From Linanthus parryae (taxonomy: Eukaryota; Streptophyta; Magnoliopsida; Ericales; Polemoniaceae): a DNA stretch of 64,000 bases. Positions 38,119 through 51,183 of this stretch are shown piece after piece. Location: positions 154,267,345-154,331,344 of the forward strand of contig JALGPY010000002.1 in assembly GCA_023055425.1 (NCBI GenBank), written 5' to 3'. Made by a program: the position numbers and the translations under genes. Each line of letters opens with the position of its first letter. Positions within the stretch are counted from its first letter, which is position 1. The notes under the pieces are model-generated. The model did not search any database, had not been told where the DNA came from, and saw only the letters and a program-made list of their open reading frames with translations.

Positions 38119-39685
38119 TGTAGGGTTTTGATTCATGGATTGCACAACGGAAGCATAAACAAACATAAAACCATGCAAAACCCTCCAAGGATCACAAGTC
38201 AAGAGACATAACGATGGTAAGGGTTAGAAATCATAAACACACCTTTGGGTTCTCCTTGATGACTTCAAACGCGAATAGTGTCACGTCTCTACGGTTGATC
38301 CACGCCTAGAGGTGAGATCTAGATCCTCCAAATCCATGTGCTAGCTAGGAAGAATGGAGGAGGAAGAAGGAATCACCAACAATGGAGTGCCAAAGGTGGG
38401 GCGGCTCTCCCTTTGGCCGACGGGTAGGGGGCGGTCCCATAAAGGGGGTTCGGCCCTCTTTTTGGGACTTGCTCTCTCTCCTTGCTTTGTTCTCTCCTAC
38501 TCTATCATATAGATGTGTGGTGTGTGTAGAGAGAAAAATAAGCTAGGAGTGTTCTTTATATAGTCCAACAACTCCTTGTCCTAATACATAAAGAACCCCT
38601 CATAATCCTACTCAAGTTCGGATTAGTCCCTTTTGCAAAAATAGTCCTTCTCATGTCAATACATGGATTAGTTCTATTTGCAAATTAATCCTAATCATGT
38701 CTCTACATGAATTAGGCCACCTTGGCAAATCCTAATCATGTTTATACATGGATTAGTCCAACTTGCATATTAGTCCTACTAAGTTAGCAAGTTGTTGCGA
38801 TTTGATCCTTCTAATTAATTAATCATATTAATTAATTATTTCCCATGTCTAGTTCACCCCTATATGGCGTGTGACCCCATAGGTTCTATTTAGTTGGTAG
38901 TAACAATTTACTAATATGGAGCGGCCTCTAGCAAGACATCCATTCTAGCCAACAAATAGAATAGTCATCATGACAAACCTTGTGCAAGTAATTGTCTCAT
39001 CCCTTTGTCTCAATATCCGGATTGGACACGAGACATACAAGTCACACTCGTATATCCAATCCATAGTTTCTCGATCCTGGGAATAGCCTTATTCGTGCAA
39101 ATAAAATCAATATCCCATATTGATTTATTTGAGTCTGGCCAGACATTTTATAAGCACTATCCCTCGAGTGGCCTATGATATTTGCTCCCGTTATGTGGGA
39201 GGGACAAATTCTATCTACGTCCACTACGATCTCTAAGCTTGCTTCTTATTGTATCCAGTACACGCCTTTATAACTACCCAGTTACGGTGTAGCGTTTAAC
39301 GCTACCAAAATCACAATAATCCACAACTAGAATATCTAGTGACTTCAAGTCTAAGGATGACAATACCGTTTGCACCGCGAGAAGCGCTTGTGACTTAACA
39401 TAACGTGTATGTAGCCTTCTCGGAGATGGGTCAATCCAGTATGCCATTACTCCTAATGCATACCCATGTGTTGGATCATGATATCTCCATATCAATCCAA
39501 CCCCATACTAGTCTATAGATGATTGTCCCATTAATCATCATAATTGACTAGGGATATTTAAGAATATAACACTTATATTCTAAGGACTCCATTCATGTTA
39601 ACATATCTCCATATCGATAACATAATGAATCGTAAATCCATAAATGTCACAATTAATTGATTGCCTCTAGGGCACAATTCCAACA
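38119..39685 (-). repeat. 3' LTR of element II
   Basis: Plus-strand ends are TGTAGGG at 38119 and CCAACA at 39685, giving a 1567-bp LTR with TG...CA ends. A minus-strand TATA-like CTATATAAAG lies at 38554-38563. The LTR contains no gene; short ORFs such as 39274-39495 recur in the other LTR and are fortuitous. Confidence 0.93.
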
Positions 39686-39700
39686 GTCTCCCACTTGCAC
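39686..39700 (-). other. Polypurine tract of element II
   Basis: Minus strand reads GTGCAAGTGGGAGAC directly before TGTTGGAATT of the 3' LTR, the position where plus-strand DNA synthesis is primed in LTR retrotransposons. Confidence 0.8.
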
Positions 39701-40880
39701 TAGAGTCAATCTACTGCATCATATGCTTATTGATCTAGCGCGGCCCTCCACGCTTACACTGCGTAGGGGCGTGGCATATGCTGGTACCTTGCAAATATTC
39801 ACATCTCCTCCATCAACAATTTGATTGAGATTGAATATTCTGAGTAAGTGCATCTCATGCAGTAATTTACTCAGTCCTCTATGTTAGAATCAGTGACCGA
39901 ATCTTTCCTGGAACCTTTCCAGCTCACAGTCGCTCCCACTAGGGCAAAACACAAATCTCGACTTTATAATCTGAAATCTTCTTTGTCAGATTTGATGTTC
40001 GCATCACTGTAACCCCTTACAGCAAACTCTTCATATTATCTATTTATCAAAAATTCATCCTTAGTGCTTCTCAAGTTCTAAAGGATAATCTTGATAATTA
40101 ATCCCGTGACTCTCACCCGGATTTGACTGGTATCTTTGTGTCATACCATATGACACGTCTGGCCTAGTACATCTCATGGCGTATCTCGTGAATGTAATTC
40201 ATACGGTCCATTCCCAATCTAATTGGTAAGACAATTAGCCTTCCAAAGACTAATTCCATGTGACATGGGTAAGAATCAATATTCTTTTCACGTTGAACCA
40301 TTTCAACACCTTTGTCAATTTGTGTACTATGACCTAAGCTATCCAACCATCTTGATCTACCTCAATAGATCTTCACAAGTTGCTTCGCTTAAGTCTACCA
40401 TTAGAAAGTCAACTCCCTAGTCAGTCTACGTAAGACTGCCAAGTGGGGGCAACATTCCCAATGATTACGTATGTCTTCACATACACGACCAGAAACATAA
40501 CTGTGCTCCCACTAACCTTCTTGTAGACACAAGTCTCATCTTCGATTTTGATGGAACCAAACTCCTTTGATTACATCATCCATTTGAAGAGTCCAACTCC
40601 TAGAAGCTTGATCCAATCTATAAATAGATTGCTACAAGCAAGATGCGAAGGGATTTAAGCATCACAATTGGGGAAAGATTTTATCATAGTCTATACTATG
40701 AGATCGCATGAAATCCCTTTCATACCAATCTTCCCTTAAAGGTAATCATATTACCATCCATGTTGGTTTCCTCATAACCCACGTGCACCCTATGGGTCCT
40801 ACCCTTCAGGTGGTTCCACCAAAGTCTATACTTTGTTGGTATACATGGATTTTATATCGTATCTCATGGCTCCAAGCCAT
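39701..40880 (-). pseudogene. Copia reverse transcriptase of element II, degenerate, RNase H largely lost
   Basis: Reading leftward on the minus strand, pieces of the RT start are visible near 40690-40860 (TLVEPPEG, then a DMDGNVITFKGRL-like stretch, with stops). These are followed by EDETCVYKKVSGS and VFLVVYVKTYVIIGN near 40460-40560. The last piece is the active-site segment, where the family has YVDD and this copy has YVKT, so catalysis would be lost. Beyond it (39701-40330) only scattered resemblance remains, with many stops and no recognisable RNase H core. Confidence 0.75.
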
Positions 40881-41164
40881 TTCTGAGAGTATGGCCGCAC
40901 GTGGCCATCTCATAGGTTGTAGGCTCATCTTGATGAGAAATATATCAGGGGTTATGAGAAATCCTTATTTCTCTAGTCCCTCGATATATCCTACCTTACC
41001 TACGAGGTTCTTGTGTTATCTGAGTAGGTTGCTCCACAACACCTTGTGATCCTGCTCATGTTCCATCAAACGGATCAATGTTCTATTGTGGTTCTTGAAC
41101 TTTTCAAGTTCTACTGTCCTCCCCCTATTTCTCTTAGAGACAATCTCTATCTAGAAACACTGTG

Positions 41165-41830
41165 GTTCGAGAAAAAAAACAGTTTGTTCTCGATTAGGTT
41201 GTAGAAATAATATCATTTTCAGGATATCCCACAAAACATTTATCCGACTTGGGTCCAATTTTATTTGTAAACTCTTTTACATAAACTTCATAACCCCAAA
41301 TCTTTACGAATGACATACTAGGACACTTCCTAGTCCATATCTCATATGGTGTTTTTTCATAATCTGTTTTGATGATGGAACAAGGTTAAGGGCGAAATTT
41401 GCTGTAATTAGAACATAGCCCCAAAAAGTAAACTGGAAGTACTGTTTGGCTCATCATGGACCGAACCGTGTCCTACAAGGTCCGAAATCTCCTCTTAGAC
41501 ACGCCAAATCTTTGTGGCGTGCTAGGTAGAGCGAGTGTTGGATCATATCCAACACTCCCATAGATTGTTGTCAAACTCTTGGCTCAAGTACTCTCCTCTA
41601 TGATCCAATCGTAGAGCCTTAATACTTTTGCCAAGCTGGTTCTCTAATTCATTCCTGAATACCTTGAACAATTCAAAGGATTCTGATTTGTTTCTTCATA
41701 AGATACACAAATCCATATTTCTCTGATCCCATCAGTAAATATGATGAAGTACTGAAAACCATCTTTAGCATTTGTGCTTAGTGGCCTTCATACATCGATA
41801 TGTATGATTCCAAAAAGATCATATCTTTGC
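41165..41830 (-). pseudogene. Copia integrase of element II, degenerate
   Basis: The minus strand shows, in shifting frames, AKDGFQYFIIFTD (about 41730-41790), a remnant of the DHRGEYLSQEF segment, STPQRFGVSKRRFRTL, RSMMSQTVLP, TDYEKTPYEIWTRKCPS and IGPKSDKCFVGYP (about 41220-41290). The order matches copia integrase and the region after it. Frameshifts and stops are frequent. An intact integrase would insert the element DNA into the genome. Confidence 0.82.
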
Positions 41831-42420
41831 CTAATAAGTCTTAAATGTCTCATATGATTCAATAATCAAATGAGTTCCTGAAATCCATCCTCATGGGGTT
41901 CTAGATATGTATCTCTTATTTATGGGGCCTAAACGATAATGCTAAAGATAAGTGAAGTTCATATCATTATATGCAAACTTCTAGGTATTAATGTTATAGA
42001 TGAAATTATCATGATCATGGATATAAAATCCTCTTAGACAAAATTGCATTACTATAATGCATACCATAATAAATGGAACAACATTTGTCCTTTTATTATG
42101 ATAAGGAGCTTTCTTGTCCAAACAAGAAACTATGATAATGGTCCTACTCATAGTAGGGACATTATCGCCTTTTGTCTAATTCATGAACAATTTCTTAAAG
42201 GTAGAAATAATTCCCTACGGTTTTTTAGCAACCCTTTGCTTCATAGCCCCACGTGTAGGATTATTTCTTCCTTATCCAATTGTCTTCGTCTCTTGAGATC
42301 CTCCACATTTCTATAAATGTGAGATCCTCATCTAGTATCATATACTTATGATGATGAGATAGACACATTGATTTATATAACAAAAATACCCAAATCGGAA
42401 TTCATAATTCCTTTATTATT

Positions 42421-43930
42421 TACTTCCAGGTACTTTGGGTAGTTTCTCTTCCTCTACACCATCTATGGGACTTCAAGGCAACTTGGTTTTAGCAACAAGC
42501 TTGCTTTATAACCATGGGGTCGGCGCAAACTGTTTTTGCCCTTACCCATGTTGTTATCCATTAACAACTTTGCCCATGCCCATTATTATCGTTTTGTTTA
42601 GTGATTATTCAATCATATTGAGTAAATCAACTTTAAAACAAAACTATAATTGCATCCAATGCAATTCTTGGTCCACTTGGGTAAATAACCGTTTATTCTT
42701 TATCTATCTCATAGATAATTCCCATTCACTAATGTTTCAATCATATTGAATTAGCTTATTTGCATAACGCAAAGTGGAGCAACACTTCAAACCTTTCATG
42801 TCTAGCTCGCTCTTTTGGAAGAGCTTCTTCCAATGTACGATCATATCATACTTCTCCATGTCTCTCTTCTTGCCTCTAGAGCTCAGAGTTCATGGCAGCT
42901 AACATGAGGCAAGTCACATGCAAAGAACCATTCTTTGATGTCCCTTCCATTAGGTTTTAGTGTGTTTTGGTAGTTGGTAGGAAGAGATCTTTATGTTCTA
43001 TGATGTACAACAATTTCTCTTTTATTTGAGAACAATTCTCAATTTTATACCAGTCTAGGAAATAGATTGAGTCGCGTTTTTATTTGTTTAATGCCATGGG
43101 TATTCAACATAATAGGATTATGCAAAGTTTGTGACGTATAACTATATTCAACAAGGATTTAAATTGTTAAACATAGCTCCCACTATTTTACTTCGGATTA
43201 ATAACCCTCAAGATATTAATGCGGAAAATATCCATATATTTTCTAGTGGGCCAAGATCCATGTTTCATCTCCTTATGAGCTTGCTTTGGCAAGTCACCCA
43301 TAATTTGACTACTTTAGGTAGGAACAATTCCAATTGCATCCCATATGCAACTCTTGGTTCAATTGGGCAAATAACTCCTTATTTATCCATCCATATGGAT
43401 AATCCCAATTGGTTGCCTTTAGGTTTCTTAATCTCATTAATAGCCTAGTTGTGTTCAACCTCTTATTTAAACAATTGCACATTGTTACGTGCCATCACAT
43501 TCCATCATTATGAACCAAGTCGCCCTGCTTTGGCACGCACGAACTTGATAAATAATGATGATCATGAGTGTTTAAATAACGAGAAGGCAAGAGCAAAATA
43601 TTTGAATTTTGAGGGATTTTAAATTCAACTTTTAATTGTTTTGTTGATCAATATCAACTAATCTATCTATTTGAGTTTGGGCACAACTCCAAATAATAGA
43701 TCCGGGTTGTCTAATTATCTTATTATCCAAATTGCATGCATCAACCATACACCAACCACAAAATAATAAGACAATAAAGTAAACAACCACAAAACAAAAA
43801 TTAAACGTGATGTGGATATGGCCTTTTCTAGACTAAGATAATTCCAAGCCAATGGAATTATCTATGAACCCTAAAAGCAAACACATCTCCATTCGTCTTG
43901 ATCTTTTGGTCCATCCTTCATAGTCTTGTG
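42421..43930 (-). pseudogene. Copia gag of element II, degenerate
   Basis: Fragments on the minus strand include a start-like region with IPQDYEGW near 43900, a KERARHERFEVLLHFALCK stretch near 42770-42840 (resembling the QARTERF...FSCK part of copia gag) and NYPKYLEVNN at about 42418-42445, which resembles the tail of the zinc-knuckle region. Stops and frameshifts lie throughout. The interval 41831-42420 between gag and integrase shows no motif I can name. Confidence 0.65.
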
Positions 43931-44757
43931 GAATGCTCCATGCTCCATGCTCCATCTTTTGTGGCTCCTTTGGCTTTGGGCGTCTTTTCTTCAATCTTGG
44001 CTAACAATCTACTTTATCTAGCACTAGCTAACTTCTATACTAAATAAAATAAATCTCACAAGTTGAGAAAAAAAATGGCACGCAGGCCGTAAAACCCTAA
44101 TTAATTATTACAATTAATTAATCAGCTCGCAGGCCGTAAACCAAACCACAAAAATTAAACATCCACATCAAACCACATCCTAAGGCCATATCCAATCACC
44201 ATGCGATTTGTACATAAACAGTTAAAATCCAATTTTAACGCGCTTGGTCAATTTTAATTGATTTTAGGATTTCTAGGGTTAAAACGGTCCATGGGCCCAA
44301 CAATCAAATTGCCCGGGCCCAAAAGGTGAACCATAAGGCCCTAGGGCCGGCCCGGCCCATAACCCGCACGCCTAGGCCGCGGGCTAGGGCCGCCCGGCCC
44401 CTAGGGCGGCCAATCTTGGGCGGCAAGCATGAGGGGCGGTCCCTTAGGGGGCCGAACCTCCTTGAGGGAGTTGTTTCCAAAACAACTCCCTTGCTTGGTG
44501 CCCAAGTTTGGTTGTTTCCTTGTTTTGGGAGAACTCCTTCTTCCCCAAGGATGCCCAAACCCTAGATCTAAGATCCTAAAATTTCACAAACTCACCAATT
44601 CATGCATCCAATGCAAAGATTGGATCTTGTTATGATTAATTATGACAAATTGCATCCCATGCTTGATTTGTCTTGTTTTACGCGATAAACAATCAAATTA
44701 AGGTGTAAAACAACAAAAACGTAACACATAAACCACATTTATGCTCTACGACCTGTG
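43931..44757 (-). other. Leader of element II with GC-rich block and hairpin
   Basis: This is the untranslated region between primer site and gag. About 44310-44450 is very GC-rich with GGCCC and CCTAGG motifs. At 44466-44490 an 11-bp perfect stem (GGGAGTTGTTT) closes a 3-base loop. ORFs across the GC-rich block on both strands (for example 44304-44558) look like composition effects, not genes. Confidence 0.6.
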
Positions 44758-44769
44758 GCTCTGATACCA
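44758..44769 (-). other. Primer binding site of element II (initiator tRNA-Met)
   Basis: The minus strand reads TGGTATCAGAGC one base inside the 5' LTR. This is complementary to the 3' end of plant initiator tRNA-Met and is the standard copia primer site. It fixes the element's orientation. Confidence 0.92.
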
Positions 44770-44770
44770 C

Positions 44771-46213
44771 TGTAGGGTTTTGATTCATGGATTGCAAAAC
44801 GGAATGATAAACAAACATAAAACCATGCAAAACCCTCCAAGGATCACAAGTCAAGAGACATAACGATGGTAAGGGTTAGAAATCATAAACACACCTTTGG
44901 GTTCTCCTTGATGACTTCAAACGCGAATAGTGTCACGTCTCTACGGTTGATCCACGCCTAGAGGTGAGATCTAGATCCTCCAAATCCATGTGCTAGCTAG
45001 GAAGAATGGTGGAGGAAGAAGGAATCGCCAACAATGGAGTGCCAAAGGTGGGGCGGCTCTCCCTTTGGCCGACGGGTAGGGGGCGGTCCCATAAAGGGGG
45101 TTCGGCCCTCTTTTTGGGACTTGCTCTCTCTCCTTGCTTTGTTCTCTCCTACTCTATCATATAGATGTGTGGTGTGTGTAGAGAGAAAAATAAGCTAGGA
45201 GTGTTCTTTATATAGTCCAACAACTCCTTGTCCTACTACATAAAGAACCCCTCATAATCCTACTCAAGTTCGGATTAGTCCCTTTTACAAAAATAGTCCT
45301 TCTCATGTCAATACATGGATTAGTTCTATTTGCAAATTAATCCTAATCATGTCTCTACATGAATTAGGCCACCTTGGCAAATCATAATCATGTCTATACA
45401 TGGATTAGTCCAACTTGCATATTAGTCCTACTAAGTTAGCAAGTTGTTGCGATTTGATCCTTCTAACTAATTAATCATATTAATTAATTATTTCCCATGT
45501 CTAGTTCACCCCTATATGGCGTGTGACCCTATATGTTCTATTTTGTTGGTAGTAACAATTTACTAATATGGAGCGACCTCTAGCAAGACATCCATTTTAG
45601 CCAACAAATAGAATAGTCATCATGACAAACCTTGTGCAAGTAATTGTCTCATCCCTTTGTCTCAATATCAGGATTGGACACGAGACATACAAGTCACACT
45701 CGTATATCCAATCCATAGTTTCTCGATCCTGGGAATAGCCTTATTCGTGCAAATAACATCAATATCCCATATTGATTTATTTGAGTCTGGCCAGACATTT
45801 TATAAGCACTATCCCTCGAGTGGCCTCGGATATTTGATCCCGTTATGTGGGAGGGACAAATTCTATCTACGTCCACTACGATATCTAAGCTTGCTTCTTA
45901 TTGTATCTAGTACACGCCTTTATAACTACCCAGTTACGGTGTAGCGTTTAACGCTACCAAAATCACAATAATCCACAACTAGAATATCTAGTGACTTCAA
46001 GTCTAAGGATGACAATACCGTTTGCACCGCGAGAAGCGCTTGTGACTTAACATAACGTGTATGTAGCCTTCTCGGAGATGGGTCAATCCAGTATGCCATT
46101 ACTCCTAATGCATACCCATGTGTTGGATCATGATATCTCCATATCAATCCAACCCCATACTAGTCTATAGATGATTGTCCCATTAATCATCATAATTGAC
46201 TAGGGATATTTAA
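44771..46213 (-). repeat. 5' LTR of element II, truncated
   Basis: Matches the left LTR from TGTAGGG at 44771 through TTTAAGAAT near 46217. The final portion (about 120 bp, ending CCAACA in the intact copy) is missing. A TATA-like CTATATAAAG on the minus strand lies at 45206-45215. The break coincides with the start of an array monomer; the bases GAAT are common to both sides. Confidence 0.93.
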
Positions 46214-46530
46214 GAATAATGCTAACAATTCCCGGGATGACACGACGACAAGACATGAACCCAACACGAGCGGGATTAGGTCGACACGAATGTGCAACTG
46301 GTCAATAATGGGTCGAACAAAAAGTGACACGAAAATAAATGGGTCTTCGCCGGGTCAACAAATTTCTGACAAGGTTCAACCCAACCCAGAACCCGATGGG
46401 ATGACCCAAATTGCCAGGCCCAATCCAGAGGCTACACATAAAGGAGTATTCTATCTTCCCAAAGGTATTAGAGCTCAAATGAACTAACAAATAGCTGATT
46501 TTTTTTCTTTTAATAAAAACTACTTACAAC

Positions 46531-47738
46531 TCTCCGAAAATTTGAGCTCTTTGAATTGTGAAGCACAAAATGCTAGTTGTACCCTACAGATTCTTGACAA
46601 ATGATAGATATACATCCGGAAGGAAAAAACCTCGTCAAATTAATCTTAATGGGTAAGTTGGAAATTTGTGATGTCATATACCAGAAACTCAAAGACAATG
46701 ACATTGTGATGATAAACATTCCTCAGTCATCGCGTTGTTGGTGAAGGTCCTTCCCCAAACTCAGTTTTTATTCATAATGCAACTTATAGTTCGCCATTCC
46801 GAGGGGATTTAGATTGTGACTATCTACATGGGTATGTTCTTTAGCTTTCAGTATGCAGCCTTAGAGATACAGTCTCATCTAGAGAGTCTACACTTTTAAA
46901 CATATTTATATGGTGATGATATTGTAAGATCTTGTCTCATTTATGCTCTTCTCTCGCATACCTAATGTTTGCCATAATGTTTATTGTGCCACATCTTCAT
47001 TCGTACAACATCTTAATGTCCTTATAATTCATATTGTATTCTGATTATAATGAGAGTTTTTTTCATGCCGACTTATTTATCTTTCCTATGGCGTTTAGCT
47101 TCTCTCCGGAGACTTGGAGCCGCCGTAAACATTGTACCGGTCCATGCATGGGTCCGCCATTTTAATATCTTCAAGGTATGAAAATCCAGAATTAGTTCTC
47201 TTGTAAATTGTTTTTCTCATTATTTCTTATCGGGTTGTTATGTAATTTTCAAGATATATTAAAGAGGAGAAGACCCATAGTGAAGCCAATTCTCAAAAAA
47301 TATTATCCCATAACAAAAAAATAACAAGCAAGTAAGCTTCTTTTTGTCTGTTGACCATCTGATTTTTTGTTCAACTTTTGTAAGTCTAAGTAAATTCTTG
47401 TTTTGTGCTTTTTCTGTGCGCCACTCTTTATTCTATTCTCTGTATCTACAAATGACATGTGGAAAACTTTGTTTCATGAAAGAATTATAGTTTGTTGAAA
47501 GGTTCAAATTTATTATTTAGCTTAATTGATTATATTTACTACATACTTTAAATTATTTTCAAAATATGTTATGATTAAAATAAAAGAGAAGAGCGTCACA
47601 GTATGCATGACACAGTCTGCATCACAGTTACAATTGCTGAAAGCTTAGCTGAAGAGGTGAAAGTGCCATTTCTAAAACTACAATGTGAAGTGTTTTTTCA
47701 TCTAACTTAAGGGGAGAAAGGGTCTTTTATACATTTTA
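46531..47738 (+). pseudogene. NRPD1 fragment, first B monomer of right block
   Basis: B-type segment without the 29-bp exon d deletion found in B3-B7, so it resembles B1 and B2 here, while its head variants resemble B7. Metal-A loop reads DLDCD. The monomer head is joined directly to copia LTR sequence at 46213/46214. Confidence 0.8.
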
Positions 47739-48249
47739 AAAATGTAATTTAGATATTTAAAATAAAAAAGTGAGATGTCGTTACTTTAAATAACGGAGAT
47801 GGATGAAATTATACTATTCGTCCATAATTAGGATAATGTAAGGGATTTTGATGGAAATTAATAGTGTGATAGGGTAAGTGTAAAAAAAATAAGACAACTA
47901 AATAACCGATGAAAAATTCAAAAATATATGCATAATGCTAACAATATCTCGGTCGACACGACGATATGACACGAACCCGACACGAGCGGGCTATGATCGA
48001 CATGGACGTGTAACGGGTAAAAACGGTTCGAACTGTAAGTGATACGAAAATAAATGGGTCTACGCGCGGTCGACAAATTTATGACCCGGTTCAACCCAAC
48101 AAGCAAGGAACGCGTTGGGATGACCGGAATTTCCAGACCTAATCAAGAGGCTAAAGATAAAGGAGTGTTTTGTCTTCACAAAGGAAATATAGCTCAAATG
48201 AACTAACGCAGGGCAGGTTTTTTTCTTTTTATAAAAACATACTTACAAG

Positions 48250-49466
48250 TCTCCGAAAATTTGAGCTCTTTCAATTGTGAAGCACAAAATGCCAGTTGTA
48301 CTTTCTAGATTCTGGACGAATGATATCTATACATCCGGAGGGGAAAAACCTCTTCAAATTAAGCTTATCAGGTAAGTTGGAAGTTGGTAATGTCATATAC
48401 CAGAAAATCAATGACGATGACGTGATGGTAAACATGCCCCCATCTATTCAGCAACACTCATTCATCGCGTTGGCGGTGAAGGTCCTTCCACCAAGCTCAG
48501 TTTTATTCATAAAGCCACTTTTATGTTCGCCATTCCGAAGAGAATTAGATTTGGCTGTCTGCATGGGCATATTCTTTGGCTTTGAGTATGCACCTTTAGA
48601 GATTCATTCTCATTCGGAGAGACTACTCTTTTCAAACACTATTTCTGCGGTGATGATACTGTAAGATCTTGTTTCATTTAGGCTCTTATATGTCACACCT
48701 AATGTTTGTCATAATGTTTATTGAGCTACATGTTTAGTCATACAATATCTTAATGTCCTTATAATTCTTATAGCATTATGATAATAGTGAGAGAATGTCA
48801 GATTTTTATCATTTCTATAGAATTTCGCTTCTCTCCGTAACTTGGGAGCCGCTGTAAAAATTGTACCAGTCCATGGGTCTACCATTTTTATATCTTCAAG
48901 GTATGATAATCAAGTATCATTTCTCTGGTTGCTTCTCTTTCTCATTATTGCTTACCAGGTTGCTATTTCCAGGATATATTAAAGAGGAGAAGACCTATGA
49001 TGAAGCCAAATCTAAAAAAATAATATCCTAGAAGTTAAAATAACAAGCAAGTAAGCTTATTTTTGTCTGTTGACCATCTGATTTGTTGTTTAACTTTTGT
49101 GTGTCTAACTAAATTTTTGTTTTATGTTCTTTTTGTGCACCACTCTTTATTCCATTCTCTTTGCCTACAAATGACATGCGGAGAACATTGTTTCATGAAA
49201 TAATTATGGTTGGTTGAAGGGTTCAAATTTATTGTTTAGCTGAACCTATTTTCATTTAATCTATAGTTCCAAATTATTTGCAGAATGTGTTATAAAGTAG
49301 ACAAAAAGAGAAGAGTGTCGCAGTATGCATGACACAGTATGCATCACAGTTACAATTTTTGAAAGCTTAGCTGAAGGGGTAAAAATGAAATTTCTCAAAC
49401 TAAAAGGTGTGCACTGTCTTTTTATCAAACCTAAGATGGTGAAAGGGTCTTTTATCCATTTTAAAA
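48250..49466 (+). pseudogene. NRPD1 fragment, first A monomer of right block
   Basis: A-type segment with an open stretch at 48296-48664 (YFLDSG at its start, a variant found in both right-block A copies; FRREL and GIFFGFEY unique to this copy). Exon d remnant at 49325-49555 reads VCITVTIFE. Confidence 0.8.
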
Positions 49467-49975
49467 TTTTAATTTATATATTTAAAACAAAAAATGAGAT
49501 GTCGCTACTTTCAATAAGGGAGATGGATGGAAATTGCATATGCGCATCAAATTAGAATAATGTAGGGGATTTTGGTGGTAAATTAATAGTGCAATAGGTT
49601 AAGTGTAAAAAAAACAATAAAACAAATAAGTTTCCGATAGAAAAATCAAAAAATATATGAATAATGCTAACAATACCCGGGATGACACGACGACAAGACA
49701 TGAACCCAACACGAGCGGGATTAGGTCGACACGAATGTGCAACTGGTCAATAATGAGTCGAACAAAAAGTGACACGAAAATAAATGGGTCTTCGCCGGGT
49801 CAACAAATTTCTGACCAGGTTCAACCCAACCCAGAACCCGATGGGATGACCCAAATTGCCAGGCCTAATCCAGAGGCTACACATAAAGGAGTATTCTATC
49901 TTCCCAAAGGTATTAGAGCTCAAATGAACTAACAAATAGCTGATTTTTTTTCTTTTAATAAAAACTACTTACAAC

Positions 49976-51183
49976 TCTCCGAAAACTTGAGCTCTTTGAA
50001 TTGTGAAGCACAAAATGCTAGTTGTACCCTACAGATTCTTGACAAATGATAGATATACATCCGGAAGGAAAAAACCTCGTCAAATTAATCTTCATGGGTA
50101 AGTTGGAAATTTGTGATACATATACCAGAAACTCAAAGACAATGACATTGTGATGATAAACATTCCTCAGTCATCGCGTTGTTGGTGAAGGTCCTTCCCC
50201 AAACTCAGTTTTTATTCATAATGCCACTTATAGTTCGCCATTCCGATGGGATTTAGATTGTGACTATCTACATGGGTATGTTCTTTAGCTTTCAGTATGC
50301 AGCCTTAGAGATACAGTCTCATCTGGAGAGTCTACACTTTTAAACATATTTATAAGGTGATGATATTGTAAGATCTTGTCTCATTTATGCTCTTCTCTCG
50401 CATACCTAATGTTTGCCATAATGTTTATTGTGCCACATCTTCATTCGTACAACATCTTAATGTCCTTATAATTCATATTGCATTCTGATTATAATGAGAG
50501 TTTTTTTCATGCCGATTTATTTATCTTTCCTATGGCGTTTAGCTTCTCTCCGGAGACTGGGAGCCGCCGTAAACATTGTACCAGTCCATGCATGGGTCGC
50601 CATTTTAATATCTTCAAGGTATGAAAATCCAGAATTAGTTCTCTTGTAAATTGTTTTTCTCAGTATTTCTTATCGCGTTGTTATGTAATTTTCAAGATAT
50701 ATTAAAGAGGAGAAGACCCATAGTGAAGCCAATTCTCAAAAAATATTATCCCATAACAAAAAAATAACAAGCAAGTAAGCTTCTTTTTGTCTGTTGACCA
50801 TCTGATTTGTTGTTCAACTTTTGTAAGTCTAACTAAATTCTTGTTTTGTGCTTTTTCTGTGCGCCACTCTTTATTCTATTCTCTGTATCTACAAATGACA
50901 TGTGGAAAACTTTGTTTCATGAAAGAATTATAGTTTGTTGAAAGGTTCAAATTTATTATTTAGCTTAATTGATTATATTTACTCCATACTTTAAATTATT
51001 TTCAAAATATGTTATGATTAAAATAAAAGAGAAGAGCGTCACAGTATGCATGACACAGTCTGCATCACAGTTACAATTGCTGAAAGCTTAGCTGAAGAGG
51101 TGAAAGTGCCATTTCTAAAACTAGAATGTGAAGTGTTTTTTCATCTAACTTAAGGGGAGAAAGGGTCTTTTATACATTTTAAA
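49976..51183 (+). pseudogene. NRPD1 fragment, second B monomer of right block
   Basis: B-type segment with the full exon d. A few private indels: two bases lost near 50118 (GATACAT for GATGTCAT) and one base lost in exon b near 50598. Head variants are closest to B7 of the left block, its likely counterpart. Confidence 0.79.

Larger units (their letters stand above)
38119..46213 (-). mobile_element. Copia element II, nested in element I, 5' LTR truncated
   Basis: Two direct repeats (38119-39685 and 44771-46213) flank an internal region on the minus strand with a polypurine tract at its left end and a tRNA-Met primer site at its right end. The insertion splits the element I RT at 38118, where ATTAT may be the target duplication. 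The right LTR stops about 120 bp before its expected end, joined to an array monomer. I count about 20-25 mismatches over 1.44 kb shared by the LTRs, roughly 1.5 percent, so insertion is recent on an evolutionary scale. The internal region is heavily mutated, so it probably moved using proteins from another copy. Confidence 0.92.

Noticed and set aside
37369..38202. A 277-codon copia ORF starting at 38202
   Set aside because: Bases 38119-38202 belong to the LTR of element II. Only the part left of 38119 is reverse transcriptase, so the apparent start is an artefact of the nested insertion.
42044..43448. Plus-strand ORFs of 90-105 codons inside element II
   Set aside because: They are antisense to the degenerate copia gag and show no protein-family features.
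44304..44565. Overlapping ORFs on both strands in the GC-rich leader of element II
   Set aside because: High GC lowers stop frequency on both strands. Composition is dominated by GGCC and CCTAGG repeats and there is no domain.
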